Source: Muribaculaceae bacterium (GTDB taxonomy: Bacteria; Bacteroidota; Bacteroidia; Bacteroidales; Muribaculaceae). Taken from it: a stretch of DNA of 12,445 bases. Positions 1 to 6,070 of the stretch are shown here, piece by piece (positions within the stretch are counted from its first letter, which is position 1; each line of letters opens with the position of its first letter). The notes under the pieces are model-generated. The model did not search any database. It was not told where the DNA came from and saw nothing but the letters and a program-made list of their open reading frames with translations. The stretch spans positions 1-12,445 of the forward strand of contig VSPW01000037.1 of assembly GCA_009775535.1 (NCBI GenBank), given 5' to 3'. The translations under genes and the position numbers were made by a program.

Positions 1-57
1 TTCCCCCCCCCCCCCACCACCCCCCCACCCCACCCATCTCCCCCCCCCCCCCCCCCC
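1..57. other. C-only low-complexity tract at the window edge (probable artefact)
   Basis: 48 of 57 bases are C, with scattered A or T and no G at all. It ends abruptly at TAAAAATATC, where ordinary AT-rich leader sequence begins. On the other strand this is an almost pure G tract, which is typical of poly-G read tails carried into a contig end. I see no codon structure or repeat unit in it. I infer an assembly or sequencing artefact rather than genomic sequence; a real homopolymer tract is possible but unlikely this close to dnaX. Confidence 0.65.
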
Positions 58-88
58 TAAAAATATCAACCCAACACATAAAAAATCC

Positions 89-1192
89 ATGCAACCATAT
101 ATCGTGTCTGCGCGGAAATACCGCCCCTCCACATTTGAATCTGTCGTAGGGCAGCGGGCGCTGACATCAACCCTTAAAAATGCCATCGCATCCGACCGCC
201 TGGCCCACGCATACCTGTTCTGTGGAAGCCGTGGGGTAGGCAAGACATCATGTGCGCGCATATTTGCAAAGACCATAAACTGTGAGCACCGCACACCCTC
301 CGGCGAAGCATGCAACGAATGCGAGTCATGCCGCGCGTTCAACAGCTCACGGTCTCTCAACATTATCGAGCTGGACGCCGCATCGCATAACGGCATCGAC
401 GACATAAAATCGCTCATCGAACAGGTGATGGTACCGCCCACCACCGGACGCTACCGCGTGTTCATAATCGATGAGGTCCACATGCTGTCACAGGCAGCGT
501 TCAATGCATTCCTCAAGACCCTCGAAGAGCCGCCGTCATATGTCATATTCATCCTTGCCACGACAGAGAAGCACAAGATAATACCCACCATACTCTCACG
601 TTGCCAGATATACGACTTCAACCGCATAACCGTCAACGACATGGTGTCACACCTCTTGTATGTGGCGTCGCAGGAAGGCATAGCCGCCGAGCCTGCCGCC
701 CTCCACGTCATCGCCGGCAACGCCGATGGCGCCATGCGCGATGCACTTTCGATATTCGACCAGGTGGCAGCCTCATCGATGGGCAACATTACGTATGCAT
801 CTACCATCGAAAACCTCAACGTCCTCGACAACGCATACTACTCGCGTCTGCTTGACGCATTTGTAAAAGAAGACGTCCCCGCCGCCCTCCTTATATATAA
901 AGAGATACGCGACAAAGGCTTCGACTCCCTGTTCTTCATCAATGGACTCGCATCATATATGCGCGACCTCATGGTGGCACGTGACCCGGCAACGGTCCAG
1001 CTCCTGGACGCACCCGACGCCATCCGTGGGCAGATGGCCCAATTGGCATCGCAATGCCCCGTACAGTTCTTCTACAAAGCCATGGCCATCCTTGGCGATG
1101 CCGACTTGAACTTCCGTACTGCATCAAACAAACAATTCCTTGTCGAGCTTACGCTCATACGGCTCTGCCAACTACTCAGCCCCTCTCGCTAG
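89..1192 (+). CDS. dnaX: DNA polymerase III subunit gamma/tau, ATPase part (gamma-like product)
   Basis: This is the clamp-loader motor subunit, which uses ATP to load the beta sliding clamp at the replication fork. The 367-residue frame holds the whole conserved AAA+ region: Walker A GSRGVGKT at residues 46-53, zinc-binding cysteines C65, C75, C78 and C81, Walker B FIIDEVH at 125-131, sensor 1 ILATTE at 155-160 and the SRC motif at 170-172. The collar domain (domain III) follows and runs to ELTLIRLCQL near residue 361. The frame then ends at TAG 1190-1192, far short of the roughly 600 residues usual for Bacteroidales DnaX. The missing C-terminal part lies directly downstream in the -1 frame. 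As it stands the product resembles a gamma-type truncation. Start: ATG 89, preceded by an A-rich tract and matching the family N-terminus. Function is certain; whether the frame break is programmed or an error is open. Confidence 0.95.
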   Translation: MQPYIVSARKYRPSTFESVVGQRALTSTLKNAIASDRLAHAYLFCGSRGVGKTSCARIFAKTINCEHRTPSGEACNECESCRAFNSSRSLNIIELDAASHNGIDDIKSLIEQVMVPPTTGRYRVFIIDEVHMLSQAAFNAFLKTLEEPPSYVIFILATTEKHKIIPTILSRCQIYDFNRITVNDMVSHLLYVASQEGIAAEPAALHVIAGNADGAMRDALSIFDQVAASSMGNITYASTIENLNVLDNAYYSRLLDAFVKEDVPAALLIYKEIRDKGFDSLFFINGLASYMRDLMVARDPATVQLLDAPDAIRGQMAQLASQCPVQFFYKAMAILGDADLNFRTASNKQFLVELTLIRLCQLLSPSR

Positions 1193-1210
1193 ACGAAGGC
1201 GTGGGAGGGG
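1180..1210 (+). other. dnaX frame junction: C4 re-pairing site and hairpin around the zero-frame stop
   Basis: The two dnaX frames must join between about 1171 and 1190. A CCC codon at 1181-1183 is preceded by another C, so a P-site tRNA-Pro could re-pair with CCC at 1180-1182 in the -1 frame; the next codon is then CTC and tau continues, giving a 581-residue product. Bases 1180-1189 (CCCCTCTCGC) can pair with 1201-1210 as 10 pairs including two G-U wobbles, leaving an 11-base loop that holds the stop TAG 1190-1192. The fold and the re-pairing are seen in the sequence; a recoding function is inference. The motif is not a classical X XXY YYZ heptamer, and the stem starts at the slip site rather than 5-9 bases after it. 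A missing C in this run, as a sequence error, would join the frames equally well. Confidence 0.4.
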
Positions 1211-1833
1211 GGCAGCTAAAAAAAATAAAGCCTCATGATAGTGATGGCGGCAGCCAGCCGGCAACTGTGGTCAGCCAGCCGGCAGCCGTAAGGCCCGCAA
1301 CTGTATCCGCTGCCACTGTAGCCACGGACACCGGACACATGTCCTCAAGGCCATCAGCTCCGCAACAAAGGCCGCACGTATCGTTGCGTACCCCGGGATT
1401 GACCCTTAAAGCAGGCATAGCGCGCAATGAACCCAAGGAAGCCGCCGTTGCCGATGACCGTCACGACCGTACATCGCCATATACAGCCGAATCGCTTGAT
1501 GCCGCATGGGATGCATACATTGAGGCCAACCCTACCGAGCATCTGATAGTCAACTCCATGCGTTCTCACCGTCCGGTGCACATCGCCGGTGACACATGGC
1601 AGGTCACTGTCGACTCCGAATCCCAGGCGCAGATTTTCCGTGACGCAATGCCAGCATTGCTGAGGCACATACATGACAGCCTCCAGAACGACATGCTCTC
1701 ATTTGATATCGTCCTCAACCGCGGACAGTCAGCCCCTGTAGTATGGAACGAACGAGAAGTGTACCAGCACATGATGGCTACATCAGAAAAGATGCGCAAT
1801 TTTGTCGAAGCGTTTAAATTGACATTGATATAA
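1183..1833 (+). CDS. dnaX: DNA polymerase III tau C-terminal region in the -1 frame of dnaX
   Basis: This is the tau-specific continuation of dnaX and has no plausible start of its own. The frame is open from 985, but its 985-1180 portion is only a shadow of the ATPase frame, so the ATG at 1054 is not a credible start. The start given is the first codon after a -1 slip on CCC. The region opens with SLDEGVGGGQLKKIKP, the kind of Gly/Lys-rich junction that follows domain III in Bacteroidales DnaX. A low-complexity Ala/Pro/Thr/Val linker follows, and then a folded C-terminal domain of about 110 residues beginning near ESLDAAWDAYIEANPTEH. In the family this end of tau binds the polymerase alpha subunit and the DnaB helicase. 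It ends at TAA 1831-1833, 33 bases before the methyltransferase gene. Confidence 0.8.
   Translation, partial: LSLDEGVGGGQLKKIKPHDSDGGSQPATVVSQPAAVRPATVSAATVATDTGHMSSRPSAPQQRPHVSLRTPGLTLKAGIARNEPKEAAVADDRHDRTSPYTAESLDAAWDAYIEANPTEHLIVNSMRSHRPVHIAGDTWQVTVDSESQAQIFRDAMPALLRHIHDSLQNDMLSFDIVLNRGQSAPVVWNEREVYQHMMATSEKMRNFVEAFKLTLI
1203..1238 (+). other. A8 slippage candidate with SD-like sequence in the dnaX tau frame
   Basis: In the tau frame, a purine-rich SD-like stretch (GGGAGG, 1203-1208) is followed about 9 bases later by eight A residues (1218-1225) read as CTA AAA AAA ATA. A -1 slip or one inserted A gives AAT AAA GCC TCA and then TGA at 1236-1238, a product of about 383 residues. A lost A or +1 slip meets TAA at 1226-1228. 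Either direction would therefore yield a gamma-length protein. This resembles known dnaX arrangements: the E. coli A-rich slip site with its upstream SD-like stimulator, and the A-run transcriptional slippage of Thermus. The function here is inferred by analogy. Anti-SD pairing is generally weak in Bacteroidota, so slippage on the A-run is the likelier mechanism. Confidence 0.45.
1251..1284 (+). repeat. Two 13-base direct repeats in the dnaX linker
   Basis: The sequence CAGCCAGCCGGCA occurs at 1251-1263 and again at 1272-1284, a 21-base (7-codon) period. It encodes SQPA twice within SQPATVVSQPAAVRPATV. It probably reflects local duplication in a flexible linker and keeps the reading frame. 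Confidence 0.7.
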
Positions 1834-1866
1834 TGCCGGCAGCATAAATAAAAATACACATGCCAT

Positions 1867-3291
1867 ATGGTATTACCCCAGGAATTTATATCCATGATAG
1901 AAGCCTACGGCTCGCCGTTGCTCGGCGGTTTGGCCGGGGCGCTGGAGTCGACCCTCCCGGCTGTCTCCGTGCGCGCGAACACACGTAAGGGCATAGCGCC
2001 GCCGCCAGGGGCGCGGCTGGTGCCGTGGGCACAGTCCGGATGGTATCTCGACTCCAGGCCGCAGTTCACTTTCGACCCGGCCATCCACCAGGGACTGTAT
2101 TATGTCCAGGACGCATCATCAATGGCCGTAGGCGCAGTCGCGGCAGCACTTGCGGCAGGGCAGCATGTGCGCTATCTCGACGCCTGTGCCGCTCCCGGAG
2201 GCAAGACCACCGCCGCGGCCGATGCATTGCCGCAGGGATCATTGATTGTAGCAAACGAATATGACCACCGCCGCGCGGCCGTATTGGCCGAAAACATGGC
2301 AAAATGGGGCTGCCCGGCATCCGTTGTCTCTCGTGGCGACACAGCAAAGTTCCGTAGCCTCCAAGGCTTCTTCGACATAATCGCCGCCGATGTTCCGTGC
2401 TCAGGCGAAGGCATGATGCGTAAGGACGCCGAGGCCGTCAGGCAATGGTCGCCGGCGCTGGTCGCCGGATGTGCCGCGCGGCAGAAAGAGATTGTCAGCA
2501 ACCTTTGGCCGGCTCTGCGCCCTGGCGGATATCTTATATACAGCACATGCACCTTCAACCGGCAGGAGAATGAAGAGATGGTCGCATATATGGTCTCGGA
2601 GCTGGATGCCGAACCCGTTGCCACAGGCCTTCCATCAGGCCACGGCATAGCCCCGGGTTTAGACACCCCGTACCCTTGCCGTCGGTTCATGCCGCATCTT
2701 CTGCAGGGCGAAGGCCTGTTCCTGGCCGTCCTCCGTAAACCGGAGGACGGGGATTCCCGTAAGGGAAGGGTGGATGGAAACATCAAGGGCCGTAACAAGC
2801 ACAGGCCCGCAGCCACATCCCCCGTGTTGCTCCGCCAGGTGGCCGACCAGGCATCGGAGCTGATTGAAAGCCCGCAGGATTACACCTTCCACATTGACAG
2901 CCCCGGGGACACGGTCGTTGCCGTACCGCGGCAGCATGATGATGCCGTGTGCCGTCTCCGCCAGGCCCTGGATGTCATCTACGGTGGCATTGTGGTAGGG
3001 ACTGTGAAAGGGCGCGACCTTGTGCTGTCGCAGCACCTGGCGATGTCCACCCCATTTCGGCAGTCCGCTCTACCTTCCTGCGAAGTTGACTATCCTACAG
3101 CGGTTTCCTACCTTAGGCGCGAAGCTGTCACGCTCCCCGGTTCAGTCCAGCGGGGCTATGTACTGCTGACCTACGCTGGCCATCCGCTCGGATTTGTAAA
3201 GAACATGGGCAACCGTTCCAACAACCTTTACCCGCAGCAATGGCGCATACTCTCCACCCATGCCCCCGCTACGCCGCCAGAGGTGTTGTAG
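1867..3291 (+). CDS. rsmF: RsmF/NOL1-NOP2-Sun family rRNA (cytosine-5)-methyltransferase
   Basis: This is an SAM-dependent RNA m5C methyltransferase, expected to modify 16S rRNA. The 474 residues match the length of E. coli RsmF (about 480). The SAM-binding motif LDACAAPGGKT is at 104-114. Motif IV, DVPCSGEGMM at 175-184, carries the product-release cysteine C178, and motif VI, YSTCTFNRQENE near 225-236, carries the catalytic nucleophile C228. The last part, around residues 437-460 (LGFVKNMGNRSNNLYPQQW), matches the PUA-like C-terminal domain that separates RsmF-type enzymes from RsmB. The ATG at 1867 gives a normal N-terminus and follows an A-rich stretch; the gap to dnaX is 33 bases, so the two may be co-transcribed. 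The family is certain; the exact target cytosine is inferred from the name and not visible here. Confidence 0.9.
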   Translation: MVLPQEFISMIEAYGSPLLGGLAGALESTLPAVSVRANTRKGIAPPPGARLVPWAQSGWYLDSRPQFTFDPAIHQGLYYVQDASSMAVGAVAAALAAGQHVRYLDACAAPGGKTTAAADALPQGSLIVANEYDHRRAAVLAENMAKWGCPASVVSRGDTAKFRSLQGFFDIIAADVPCSGEGMMRKDAEAVRQWSPALVAGCAARQKEIVSNLWPALRPGGYLIYSTCTFNRQENEEMVAYMVSELDAEPVATGLPSGHGIAPGLDTPYPCRRFMPHLLQGEGLFLAVLRKPEDGDSRKGRVDGNIKGRNKHRPAATSPVLLRQVADQASELIESPQDYTFHIDSPGDTVVAVPRQHDDAVCRLRQALDVIYGGIVVGTVKGRDLVLSQHLAMSTPFRQSALPSCEVDYPTAVSYLRREAVTLPGSVQRGYVLLTYAGHPLGFVKNMGNRSNNLYPQQWRILSTHAPATPPEVL

Positions 3292-3335
3292 CCGGGAAAA
3301 ATAAACTCACAAACAAATAACTATATATAAAAATC

Positions 3336-3944
3336 ATGTTTTCAGGAATAGTTGAAGAGGCCGGACGCGTTGTCCGCGCCGTATATGAGGATGGCAACCT
3401 GCAGCTGACCGTTGCATGCTCCTTTACTGATGAGCTCAGCATAGACCAGTCGGTCGCACACAACGGCGTATGCCTGACTGTGGTATCGATCAACGGCGAC
3501 GGCACATACACCGTCACGGCCATCCAGGAAACCCTATCACGCACCAACCTTGGCGGCCTGAAGCCTGGGATGTCGGTCAACCTCGAACGCTCCATGAAGA
3601 TGGACGGTCGTCTGGACGGACACATCGTGCAGGGGCATGTCGACACTGTCGCCGTGTGCGAGGACATACAGCAGGTCGACGGAAGCACATACTTCAAGTT
3701 CGTTTACAGTAATGTTGACCCCCGAATGGCGGCAAAAGGATATGTGACGGTCGAAAAAGGATCGGTCACCGTCAATGGCGTAAGCCTTACTGTGTGCGAT
3801 TCTACCGACAATTCATTCCGTGTGGCCATCATACCGTACACATTTGAGCATACCAACTTCCGCGACATTGCAGTCGGCGACAAGGTGAACCTCGAATTCG
3901 ACATCATAGGCAAGTACCTGGCCCGGCTGATGGGCAACCTCTAG
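3336..3944 (+). CDS. ribE: Riboflavin synthase (alpha subunit)
   Basis: The enzyme dismutates two molecules of 6,7-dimethyl-8-ribityllumazine to riboflavin and the pyrimidinedione precursor, the last step of vitamin B2 synthesis. The 202 residues form two tandem lumazine-binding barrels. The first starts with the family signature MFSGIVEE and includes VAHNGVCLTV at 40-49; the second repeats this as VTVNGVSLTV at 144-153. The joint between them is GHIVQGHVD at 95-103, and FEHTNF at 170-175 and the C-terminal helix KYLARL at 193-198 are also typical. The ATG at 3336 matches the invariant N-terminus. It lies 44 bases after the methyltransferase gene, in an A-rich gap with no clear promoter. It converges with the metallopeptidase gene, only 4 bases separating the two stop codons. 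I see no FMN riboswitch. Confidence 0.96.
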   Translation: MFSGIVEEAGRVVRAVYEDGNLQLTVACSFTDELSIDQSVAHNGVCLTVVSINGDGTYTVTAIQETLSRTNLGGLKPGMSVNLERSMKMDGRLDGHIVQGHVDTVAVCEDIQQVDGSTYFKFVYSNVDPRMAAKGYVTVEKGSVTVNGVSLTVCDSTDNSFRVAIIPYTFEHTNFRDIAVGDKVNLEFDIIGKYLARLMGNL

Positions 3945-3948
3945 TCGC

Positions 3949-4677
3949 TTATTTTACGAAAGGCCACTTCACCGCCTTGAGGCGTCTGGTGTACTCCTTC
4001 TCCCGTCCGCCGCAATATTCCTCCAGGATTTCATGGAAACGGGGGGAGTGGTTCATCTCCCTGAGATGTGCCAGCTCATGGCATATTACAAACTCCCTTA
4101 TGTCCGTGGGGGCAAATATCAAGGCATAGCTGAGGCTTATTATGCCGCGCCGGTCGCAACGGCCAAGTATACGGAGACCTGATGATATGCCCCAGGCTGT
4201 CGGATGCTGGCCGATACGTTCCGCCACAAGCTTGGCCTGCGGTATCAGCATAAGGTGTGCCAGCCATTTTGCACGTTCGCATATCAGGCGGCTCACAAGC
4301 CGAGCTATATCCGGGGCGGACGGGTCGGCATCAGGCGGCAGGCCTATTGTGATTTTGTACCTGCCGTCATCGAATTCACAGTCAGAGATTATCCGTCCGG
4401 GTATATTTGTCTGTGTAGCGATATGTATTTCGCCGTTGTCGAACCTCATGACAGCCCCGTGCGCATATAGCGGGGCAGGGCGCATGCCTTTCAGGCTCGA
4501 TGCCAGATTGTCAAGAACCGAAAGTGCCTCCCGTTCAGATGCATATCTGGGGGCTGAGAGCAGTACCCGTCCGTTGCGCCATCTGGCAGTGAACCGCCGC
4601 GCATTTAGGCGGGGCGAAATATACACCTCTGCATCAAGAGGCTCATAGTAGAAAATGGTTGGTTCGAGCGCCCGCAT
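3949..4677 (-). CDS. YgjP-type (DUF45) zinc metallopeptidase
   Basis: This is a predicted zinc-dependent peptidase of the YgjP/WTM-peptidase group (the DUF45 fold). The 242 residues carry the zinc motif HELAH at 200-204, with catalytic E201 and a third ligand H210 in MNHSPRF, followed by FHEILEEYCGG. The upstream segment KWLAHLMLIPQAKLVAERIG and a strand SLSYALIFAP before the motif are as expected for the family. There is no signal peptide, so it is probably cytoplasmic. Start: ATG at 4675-4677. It lies 16 bases after the nadK stop and is very likely the last gene of the ACT-nadK operon. The physiological substrate is unknown for the family and nothing here identifies it. Confidence 0.88.
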   Translation of the reverse strand: MRALEPTIFYYEPLDAEVYISPRLNARRFTARWRNGRVLLSAPRYASEREALSVLDNLASSLKGMRPAPLYAHGAVMRFDNGEIHIATQTNIPGRIISDCEFDDGRYKITIGLPPDADPSAPDIARLVSRLICERAKWLAHLMLIPQAKLVAERIGQHPTAWGISSGLRILGRCDRRGIISLSYALIFAPTDIREFVICHELAHLREMNHSPRFHEILEEYCGGREKEYTRRLKAVKWPFVK

Positions 4678-4693
4678 ATCATGTAGATGTTTT

Positions 4694-5578
4694 TCAGCGG
4701 GGATCTATGCCCCACATGAGTTTCCGCCTCAGGTTGTCGCTCCAGTTATTCCTGCTGTCGGAGGCCACCAGTATATTGAAAGGCGCTTTGGATATCCTCA
4801 CGGTCACGCCGGATGCCACCGTTATTGAATTGCCGTCCAGGCTAAGCCGGAAAGAGCCGCTGCGCGACCCCGCGGTCACCGAGATCACCGATCGGTCGCT
4901 GGCAACGAGCGGACGCATGGTCAGTGCATGGGGAGCTATTGGCGATATGGCCCACACAGGGGCCGAAGGCTGTATTATAGGGCCGCCGGCCGACAGGTTA
5001 TATGCCGTAGAGCCTGTAGGGGTAGATATTATCAGACCGTCCCCGAGATAATTGGCCAGCGGATGCCCGTCAACGTATGTGTCACAGGCTATCATCGAGG
5101 CTGTGTCTTCCTTCAGCATCGCCGCCTCGTTGAGTGCATACGGCCAAAGGCTTTCGGGTAAAGCCCCTCCCTCCAAGCCGACCTCAAGCAGCGAACGCCG
5201 CTGCACATTGAAGCCTCCATTCAGGATATCCGTTGCCAACATTTCGGGGTTCTGCAATGTTGTGGCCGACATGTAGCCGAGATGTCCCGTGTTCACGCCA
5301 AGTATCGGTATCTGGCGTGCGCCCACCCATTGCGCCGTGCGCAGGAAAGTGCCGTCGCCGCCGATGCTCAACGCGATTATAGCCCCGTCAGGGGTATCGG
5401 CCTTGACAGCCTTCCCTTTGGGGATTATATCCGATATTCCGCTGGAGCATAGCGTGTCCATAAACGGCGGGTATACCAGAAGCCTGGTGTCGTTTCCGTT
5501 TGCCAGGAGGCACAGCAGTTTCGCCAGGGCTTCCCGGTCAGTATGTGTTGGTACATATCCGTATATGGCTATATCCAT
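4694..5578 (-). CDS. nadK: NAD kinase
   Basis: This kinase phosphorylates NAD to NADP, supplying the reducing-cofactor pool. The 294 residues are a normal length. The nucleotide-binding GGDG motif is at 73-76 (SIGGDGTFLR), followed by GVNTGHLGYMSA at 94-105, the NE pair at 150-151, GDGLIISTPTGSTAY at 179-193 and the C-terminal motif SPIAPHALTMRPLV at 212-225. All key positions are intact. The ATG at 5576-5578 gives the compact N-terminus MDIAIYGY expected in Bacteroidales. It sits 22 bases after the ACT-like gene and 16 before the metallopeptidase gene, so it is probably the middle gene of an operon. pdxJ lies divergently upstream, a neighbourhood I recall as common in Bacteroidales. Confidence 0.96.
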   Translation of the reverse strand: MDIAIYGYVPTHTDREALAKLLCLLANGNDTRLLVYPPFMDTLCSSGISDIIPKGKAVKADTPDGAIIALSIGGDGTFLRTAQWVGARQIPILGVNTGHLGYMSATTLQNPEMLATDILNGGFNVQRRSLLEVGLEGGALPESLWPYALNEAAMLKEDTASMIACDTYVDGHPLANYLGDGLIISTPTGSTAYNLSAGGPIIQPSAPVWAISPIAPHALTMRPLVASDRSVISVTAGSRSGSFRLSLDGNSITVASGVTVRISKAPFNILVASDSRNNWSDNLRRKLMWGIDPR

Positions 5579-5600
5579 GACTGTGGTGTGCCGTTAGAGG

Positions 5601-5951
5601 TTATAATTGCAGGTAATGGAGCAGTTCGTTCACCCTGTTGCGTACAGTGTCCAGGTCATTGGCGGCGGCAGTCTCGGCAGATGTGACATCATAGCCGTAC
5701 CTCGACAGCGAACGGCATATTGCGCCTATGTCTGTACGGTTGACACGTAGATCTACGGTTATAGATCCGGCAGGGTCTGTGTCTGACGTGACGTTAAGGT
5801 TCAGAATATGCGCATCGCAGTCCTCTATGGCCCGTGCTATGCGCGAAGCGCTGTATTCGCCGCGGCGGCAACTGACAGTGAGCCGGCAACTGTCGTCCAC
5901 AGCAGGGAACAGACGGTCAAATTCGTCCTGTGTATTATCTTTTGGGGTCAA
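5601..5951 (-). CDS. ACT-like domain protein upstream of nadK (shortened CBS-ACT relative)
   Basis: This is a small protein of about 116 residues with no enzymatic motif. The middle part (SCRRGEYSASRIARAIEDCD, then AHILNLNV, ITVDLRVNRTDIGAICRSL) has the beta-alpha-beta-beta-alpha-beta look of an ACT domain, and it ends in a helix VRNRVNELLHYLQL. From memory, the gene normally found here in Bacteroides encodes two CBS domains followed by just such an ACT-like tail; here only the tail remains. A regulatory or ligand-sensing role is inference. The frame has no ATG. I chose TTG at 5949-5951, preceded by an A-rich stretch. A TTG at 6015-6017 is possible on frame grounds, but a -7 promoter motif (6003-6010) lies inside that extension. 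A GTG in the stretch encoding AVDDSCRL is another option. Confidence 0.65.
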   Translation of the reverse strand: MTPKDNTQDEFDRLFPAVDDSCRLTVSCRRGEYSASRIARAIEDCDAHILNLNVTSDTDPAGSITVDLRVNRTDIGAICRSLSRYGYDVTSAETAAANDLDTVRNRVNELLHYLQL

Positions 5952-5978
5952 ATTTTTCGCAGTTATATTATTTCTGAC

Positions 5979-5986
5979 TAAATTTG
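5979..5986 (+). promoter_or_regulatory. Putative -7 promoter element for pdxJ-exbB-exbD-tonB
   Basis: TAAATTTG matches the Bacteroidota -7 consensus TAnnTTTG exactly and lies in an AT-rich gap. Transcription would begin near 5993, leaving a leader of about 78 bases before the pdxJ ATG. No good -33 TTTG is seen; TTCG near 5956 is a weak match. Confidence 0.5.
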
Positions 5987-6002
5987 TGGGTTGATTATTC
6001 CA

Positions 6003-6010
6003 CAAAATTA
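6003..6010 (-). promoter_or_regulatory. Putative -7 promoter element for the ACT-nadK-peptidase operon
   Basis: Read on the minus strand this is TAATTTTG, an exact TAnnTTTG match. Transcription would begin near 5996, leaving about 45 bases before the proposed TTG start. It is only 16 bases from the divergent + strand element. No clear -33 element is seen. Confidence 0.5.
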
Positions 6011-6070
6011 CGAACAATACTCGATATAAATGTAGATTGTTTGTTTTTAGATGTTAAAAAGACAGATTGG

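Noticed and set aside
1054..1182. ATG at 1054 as the start of a separate gene covering the tau region
   Set aside because: The first 43 residues are only a shifted reading of conserved DnaX domain III, and the protein resembles tau only after the junction.
2172..2816. 214-codon minus-strand open frame opposite the rRNA methyltransferase gene
   Set aside because: High GC makes long chance frames common; it is Arg/Pro/Ser-rich and overlaps essential motifs of the methyltransferase on the other strand.
3292..3335. FMN riboswitch upstream of ribE
   Set aside because: The gap is only 44 bases of A-rich sequence with no room for the conserved riboswitch fold.
5984..6070. Longer pdxJ beginning at TTG 5984
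   Set aside because: The 29 extra residues do not resemble PdxJ, and the region holds a -7 promoter element; ATG 6071 gives the normal family N-terminus.
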